Source: Progne subis subis (lineage: Eukaryota > Chordata > Aves > Passeriformes > Hirundinidae). From it: 64,000 nucleotides of DNA. The first letter of the stretch is position 1; each line of letters begins with the position of its first letter. The notes under the pieces are model-generated. The model was not told the origin of the DNA. It saw only the letters and a list, made by a program, of their open reading frames with translations, and made no database searches. Below, piece after piece: positions 58,301 to 64,000 of this stretch. The translations under genes were made by a program, and so were the position numbers. The stretch is taken from positions 310,001 to 374,000 of the forward strand of contig JAKJHU010000134.1 of assembly GCA_022316685.1 (NCBI GenBank), given 5' to 3'.

Positions 58301-61300
58301 CACAGGGTCTGTAGTAATAAAAGATAACAATTATGAACTGGTATAATTCTCATTACATGGCTGAGCTCGCATGAATTTCAGGCTGTAACAGCACTGGTGT
58401 GCCATTAGTGTGGGACGTGGGGGAAGCTGCTGAAAAGAAGCTCCCCACAGGATGGCTTTCTTGGGACAGGAGCTGGAACAGCTTCCCTGCCTCATTCCTG
58501 ATGGGAGCCATCCTGCAGCCTGACTCCGTGCAGAAATCCCGTGGGAGCCCTTGAGCAGGAGCACGAATTGTGCCCTGGTGCCCAGCTGGGCACGTTTGCT
58601 TTCATGACCGTGCTGACAGGCTCTGTTTGGTGGGTGCCACTGACGCTCCAAACCCACAGTGCGACGGTAATCGTTTAAATTCTTCTTGAGACAATCATTT
58701 AGCAATTATTTTTCCCCTTGTGTGTGTGTTTTTAGGGAGTACCTTGGCCCCATTTCAGAACAGAACTCAGAGTCAGTGCTTTCCTACAGAGTTTAAAACC
58801 TCTGGTACCTGTAAACCTTTATGAAGTGGCAAAATTGGGCTCTCCTTTCACACTTTGCAGGCAGCTGAAAATAATAAGCACACCTTTCCACAGAGAAGTC
58901 TTTTTTTACACAAAATCATTACTAAATTTACTAGAAATTATGGTTGGAAGTTCAGTAGAATTTTCTGGTTTTAAATGTGACAATTTTTATCTTGTTTTTT
59001 TCCTTTATAGGAAGTGGAGACTAAAAATTACATATAGCATTTCTTCATATGCATTCCATGTGAAATCTTAAAATACAGTCTTTGAAACTCTCACTACTGA
59101 GCATTAAGGGAAAGGGATTTATCCCGTATGTTTCTTTCACTGAAGACTAACCCATATATTATTATTATTATTTTTGATTGAATCAGTAGTTAATGAGAAA
59201 TATTTGCAGACAGCACACAGCAAATCAATATCTTTGTTTCTCCTGCTAATCTTCACTCCACAGATAATCAGCCTTTGGAGGACTGAGAATTTGAGACTAT
59301 TAGAAGATAAGGATGAAGCACTGACAGCTCACTCATTTCCTCAGGCAAAAATATATTAGGTCATTTTTTGCATGTGAAATACGATAGGGATATATCATCA
59401 ACATTTGATAAATAGAGAGGGTTTTAAAAATCACATCTGAAGTACTTGACATCCGGCACGTTTTTTGGAAATGATAAAATCATAATTGTAAAAAGACCTG
59501 CAGTATTGCCAATCAGACGCTGGCTGTTCTGAGCAGCCTGGCACATACATCTTAGTGTCCCCCTGCAGAAGGAGGAATGAGCATAAAGAAAAGAGCAATT
59601 TTCCTGCCGTAAATTGGAAAGTCTGCCAAGCAGCTATGTGATCTACCATCAATCAGTGTTAAATTCTCCTTAGCTGCAGAAAACTCAAGATCTAACTATC
59701 ACTGAGAGATTTCACACGGTGACTAATGGTATATGACAAACACATTTAAAATCTGCATAGACCAGCATCAGTTTCAAATATAACATGAATAATAAACAAT
59801 CCTAAAGATATCCCGGTGTGCAAAATAAGACATAATCTCCTCAGACACATATTGTACATAGGAGATTACCATTCCAGGAGTGCACTCAATATCAATACAG
59901 CACCGAAGTCATGCACACAATATGACTTTATTTGGAGTAGCATCTCTCATGCAATACGTGCTGCAGTGTGTGAGGCTGTGCAGCAGGATGGGGAGGCTGT
60001 AGGGGAAAGGGGAGATGACAGCTGAGTAAAACACTGGACTGAATCCACAATTGCTCTGCTCACATGAGGAGCCCCATTAAGTAATAGTGAAATCTTGAGG
60101 TGAGGAAGGTCTTCTCCTCCCCCATGTCATTACTGAAGCCACAACTAATGCATCTGTTCCAGATGGCAAGTGTTCAGAGGAATGGGAGACAGTGCTGTCC
60201 CTTGCATACTAAGCTGGTCCATTTCTCAGTGCAAAGATTCCACTCATTCCGATTTTGTTTCCCTTTAAAAACATATTAAGCATAGGATGGAAAAATAAGA
60301 AAGGAATATATTAGCTATGAAAACTTCCTTCACTTCTAACTGAAGAATAGTTCATAAAACTGGAGACATTTGTCCTAGATGTGGATTTTCAGCAATCAGG
60401 TGTTTTAATTTATCTCAGTTCCAGATATATAATTCTTATTTAGAACATAAAGTCCATCCTTTTGACAATGGCCTCTGTGGACACTACGGAGTTTTGGCAT
60501 TTTTAATTTCTGTCTTCCTTGCAAGAACAGGTTGCCACAGAACTCAGAGGGAGCATAATTTTTTTATTTTATTGGGAATAGGCTCTGTATGTTGGGCTTG
60601 GTGAGTTAGGCAGGAGCCACAACCACTACAGGCAAAGGCATCTTACCTTTGAGTGGACACATACTCTGAAAGGAACAGAAATTGGTGAAGCCAGAGCACC
60701 CAGGGCAAGGTGTGTGATCCTGAGAGCACAGGAAGTTCTATTAATTACCAAAGTGAGATGGCAAACCCTGAATAAATGTAATGACACCAAAAAGCTTCAG
60801 GTTGAAGTGCAGCTTCCCCTGTCCCAGCAGGAATGAAAGAACCTAGAGGGAAGTATAACAGTATAGTTTAGATGTGGTTAGGATGCAGTGTTTGTCAGCT
60901 CTGGTGTGATCTCTCAAATATTGGTCTGTCACTATGTCTTCTCATTCATCTTTTTGCCTTTCCAAATGTGAGTATTCACAGGCAGTTTGCTTAAAAACTT
61001 TAAATGCTAACATGATATGCCTCTGAATTGTGACTTTCTGAATCTTTGAGGGATCGCTTTATCTAATTTTGTCTCCTCTGAGCTCAAATATCTCATACTT
61101 AAATGGTATAAAGTTCTATGTAAGTTAAAAACAGAACAGTGGAGTCACAAGCTGGGAAGTCTATTTCAATGAAAATCACAGGTAACAATAAACACAAAAA
61201 ATACCTTATGCAGCAAAAGGACTCTGTTCTTCGACCTTAATTTTACAAGAGCAAACAGTCTGCACATAATACTCGGAAAGCAGAGACTAGGGCAGTCAGA

Positions 61301-61824
61301 CTAAACAAGAGTAATTAAATAATCATCCCATTAGCTGAATTAGAGTAATGTCTCAGTGATTTGACCCTACTTTAGAGCATCTTTTCCATTTGCAGAATTG
61401 CTAACAAGGGATCAGAACCAGGGCAAAAACCATTTGGTGCCACTATGGCGAGCTCTGTGCAAGCACTGAGTTCCCATTTGGGATGAAGGAAAGGGGAGCT
61501 TGAGAATGATGTTGTCAGAAAAGATTCCAGGGCCCTGAATGGCTTTAAAGACCTGCCTGCACCTTGTGGGGACTGCTCTGAAGGTTATGGAACTTCTTGT
61601 AGGGAAAGAAGGGACAAGTGCAGAAAAAAAGGGCCAAAATCCATTTCTGATAATGCATTGACTCAGTGTTGAAAAACCCATGAAATTTATCAGATTAATT
61701 GTATTTCCAATTATTGACTTTTCCCAAAGAAAAAAAAAAAATAATAATTTTAAAAACTTAGACTGAAGTGAAAGAGGGAGTGTAGCAAGAGAGATGAGCA
61801 GGCAGAAGGATATTTGCCATCTCT
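55341..61824. other. Unique sequence, no gene recognised
   Basis: About 6.5 kb of AT-rich DNA. A perfect 9-bp inverted repeat with a one-base centre lies at 57371-57389 (ATTTACAAT/ATTGTAAAT), next to a tandem ACAATTT triplication. 58370-58690 is GC-richer with a few CpGs; a 124-codon minus frame there (58331-58705) has no recognised domain. No repeat family was identified. Confidence 0.4.
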
Positions 61825-61870
61825 CCTTTGTGCTCTCTTCTACTGTTCCTTTGTGCTCTCTTCTACTGTT
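61825..61870 (+). repeat. Perfect 23-base tandem duplication
   Basis: Two adjacent identical copies of a pyrimidine-rich 23-mer starting CCTTTGTGCTCTC occupy 61825-61847 and 61848-61870 with no spacer. Perfect identity in neutral-looking sequence suggests a recent duplication that may be polymorphic. Confidence 0.95.
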
Positions 61871-64000
61871 AGCAAAGGCCGCTGATGTATTATCATCATA
61901 TTATCTTACATTGTTTTTAATAAGGTTTTTTATGAGTAAGGAATTTATGGCTGTATGCAAATATTCTGTGAAACTAGCAGCAAAAGCAAGTGCTATTTAC
62001 ACTGAGATTCATGTACTGACTAAAAAGCATTAACAATAGCAATTAACAAAATGGAGACTGTGCTCCTTCCATCTGTATTTTGCAATACAAAGCAAATGAT
62101 AGTCACTCAGCAATGCATTAATTTGCTAACATTCTTCAGTTAAAATATAGAAGTTCTATTTATATTAAAGCATTTTTTATCAAAGGAATCCAAATCCCCA
62201 AATCCTGTCTGCTACATAATTAGGAATCATTAAGTATATGAGAATTCACTCCCAGCCCTAAGCAAAGTGTTATTTCCCCAGGAGGAGTTCCAGAAAGGAC
62301 TCAGGGGAGGCAGTTTGGGTTTCCTGTTATCCCAGATGGGATAAAAGAAGCACTGCTTTGCATCAAGGCCATCAGCAGACTCAGGTGTTCCTCTCGTGTG
62401 TCCTGGTGTACAAACACTGCCCAGGCACCACTTTTTATTGTGGGACACAGGGAAAGAAAGTGCTGAGGGGTGGTGCTGGAGAGACAGAGCTGCAGAGAGA
62501 AACTTCACCTCCCATCCTCTCTCTAAACACAAGCAGAGGGGTGTGGAAGGAGCTCTTATGTGTCTTTTCTCTGCAGCTCAAATATATTCATCAGCTGGAT
62601 GCGTTTTTTACGAGATTCTGAACTCAGAGAATTGGACTGAACAACTATACTTTGCTTATTTTTAAATCATCAGTTCTGAGGAAAGTGTCTCCAATTGTAC
62701 AGAACAGAGAAATCTCTAAATCTGCGAGGATCATGACAGCTCTCTCTCCAACACTTTATGTACCTGCCTCATCTCTACCTATGGAGCAGCATCCAGGTGG
62801 ACACGAGTACCTTCATCTCCTTCCCAAGTGACCTTGCAGATGCCATTACCCTAAATGAGATCAGCCCCTGCACGCTGGCTTTTGGCAGCTGCAGCCCCAG
62901 CAGCAGCCCCTCCCAATGAAAGGAGCCTGGAACAGAACGAGCCTGGCTTTGGGAGTTTTGAAGACGATCACAACGACATATGGTATCTGAATTTGTGAAT
63001 ATGCCAGAGCCAGGCTGGCATAAGGACACATATCAAAAACTGGAAAAAGCCTCTGTGAAGAACGCACAATTTCATGTTCATTTTTATTATACATTGCCAG
63101 TGTTTACACAGAAGCCTCTCATCCACAAAAGTGAAGTTTATTACTATCAATCACAGAAACAGCAAACAAAAATGCTGAGATTTTATGTACAGTGCTTCAG
63201 TCTGAGGGTTTTACCACTTCTGTAGGCAGCAGTAGTTATTTTACTGGCAAATGGTGTCATTGGGAATATGTTGATCATCTGGCAGTGTTGTAACATTCAT
63301 AAAATATCAGCATCCCAGCTGAGAAACAGCCACAACAACCCAGTGGGGCAGATTTTCCTTTGCCCTAATTTAAATATTTATGCTGGGGTACCTGTTGCTC
63401 CCGGGGACAGTGCCTTTTGTGCAGAGCAGGACACTAATCCATTAATGAAATTGTAAGATTGCTGTTAGTGCAAAATCCAGCTATCAGCAAGAACAGGTTT
63501 TATTCTCCCAGTAACTTTCCCTGGTCAATAAGGTGCTGTGGATGCAACTGTGCTTTGTGTACTTTGAAAGAATTTGAGAAAATATTTTAAAAACATTTTT
63601 TTCACTTGCTATCTTACTATACTAAACTGCAAAGGACAGCAGATACCCAAACTTCTCATACAGTGAGGGAAGCAAGAGACACCTTCAGAAAGCAGTGGGA
63701 CCACCTCAGGCCTGAACTGTGCTTTTGAAAAACTCTGGCTCCTTCCCTTGTGTCCAAGAAGAGTCCTTGCTGAAACATTCATGGTACTTGTAGGAGGTTG
63801 GAGCTAATCTAGAACTTTGCTCTTGAACTAACATCATGAACAAGGTCTCACCAAAACCCCAGGAAGTGAATGGATATGACATCTGGCATCACACCAGTCT
63901 GGTTTTAAAGCACCACCTGCAAGTGAAAATGCTAGATTAAAGGCCTTTCTTTTAAAGGAGCAGTAGGCGCAAGTAGCTGATGACAGCTTCTCTCAGGATG
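61871..64000. other. Unique sequence, no gene recognised
   Basis: AT-rich DNA with somewhat GC-richer parts at 62280-62560 and 62770-62950. Short frames on both strands have no recognised domain. No repeat family or RNA gene was identified up to the window end. Confidence 0.4.

Noticed and set aside
1..64000. tRNA, rRNA, CRISPR array or known microRNA
   Set aside because: No tRNA box A/B pair, rRNA core, regularly spaced repeats or recognised microRNA seed hairpin was seen on either strand.

Overview
This window looks like non-coding nuclear DNA from a bird, most likely a songbird (passerine). The evidence is repeat content. There are several 5'-truncated CR1 LINE fragments with the avian CR1 3' tail, one degraded CR1 reverse-transcriptase fragment, and three solo-type endogenous retrovirus LTRs whose layout I recognise from passerine genomes. 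The repeat calls rest on recalled family patterns; no database search was possible. The DNA is AT-rich, with a few short GC/CpG-rich islets.

Layout. 1-5100: AT-rich sequence with two very long A/T homopolymers (596-651 and 2263-2322) and two homeodomain/POU-motif stretches (700-905 and 4740-5100). 5150-5345: a small CpG-rich block, followed by a CR1 on the + strand (5851-6045). 6046-19000: mostly unique sequence with an old CR1 (8276-8385), a G5-A49 tract (10618-10671) and a second CpG-rich block (10725-11065). 19000-26530: unique sequence, a CR1 tail (19026-19074), an AATA microsatellite, and then two different LTRs side by side (about 25357-25850 and 25868-26312) running into a third CpG-rich stretch. 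26530-34240: unique sequence and a CR1 (30816-31030). 34240-35330: a minus-strand LTR with an expanded A/C-rich tract inside it and a T/G/G-rich tract about 300 bases beyond it. 35330-47090: unique sequence. 47090-47520: CR1 ORF2 remnant. 51224-53142: a cluster of TTATA satellite, T46 tract and AT-rich cruciform-prone sequence, followed by a GC-rich block. 53700-64000: unique sequence with an enhancer-like stretch (54880-55340) containing a YY1-type motif, and a perfect 23-base tandem duplication (61825-61870).

I recognise no host protein-coding gene, tRNA, rRNA or known microRNA. The longest open frames lie in repeats, in antisense LTR sequence or in GC-rich stretches with no recognisable domain. 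The window is best read as an intergenic region or the inside of a very large intron. A few well-formed acceptor/donor pairs are listed as candidate exons, but at that length an open frame is expected by chance. I found no convincing new biological system. The most checkable oddities are the G-run-plus-A-tract homopolymers, the adjacent LTR pair beside CpG-rich DNA, the CpG islets and the enhancer-like blocks.
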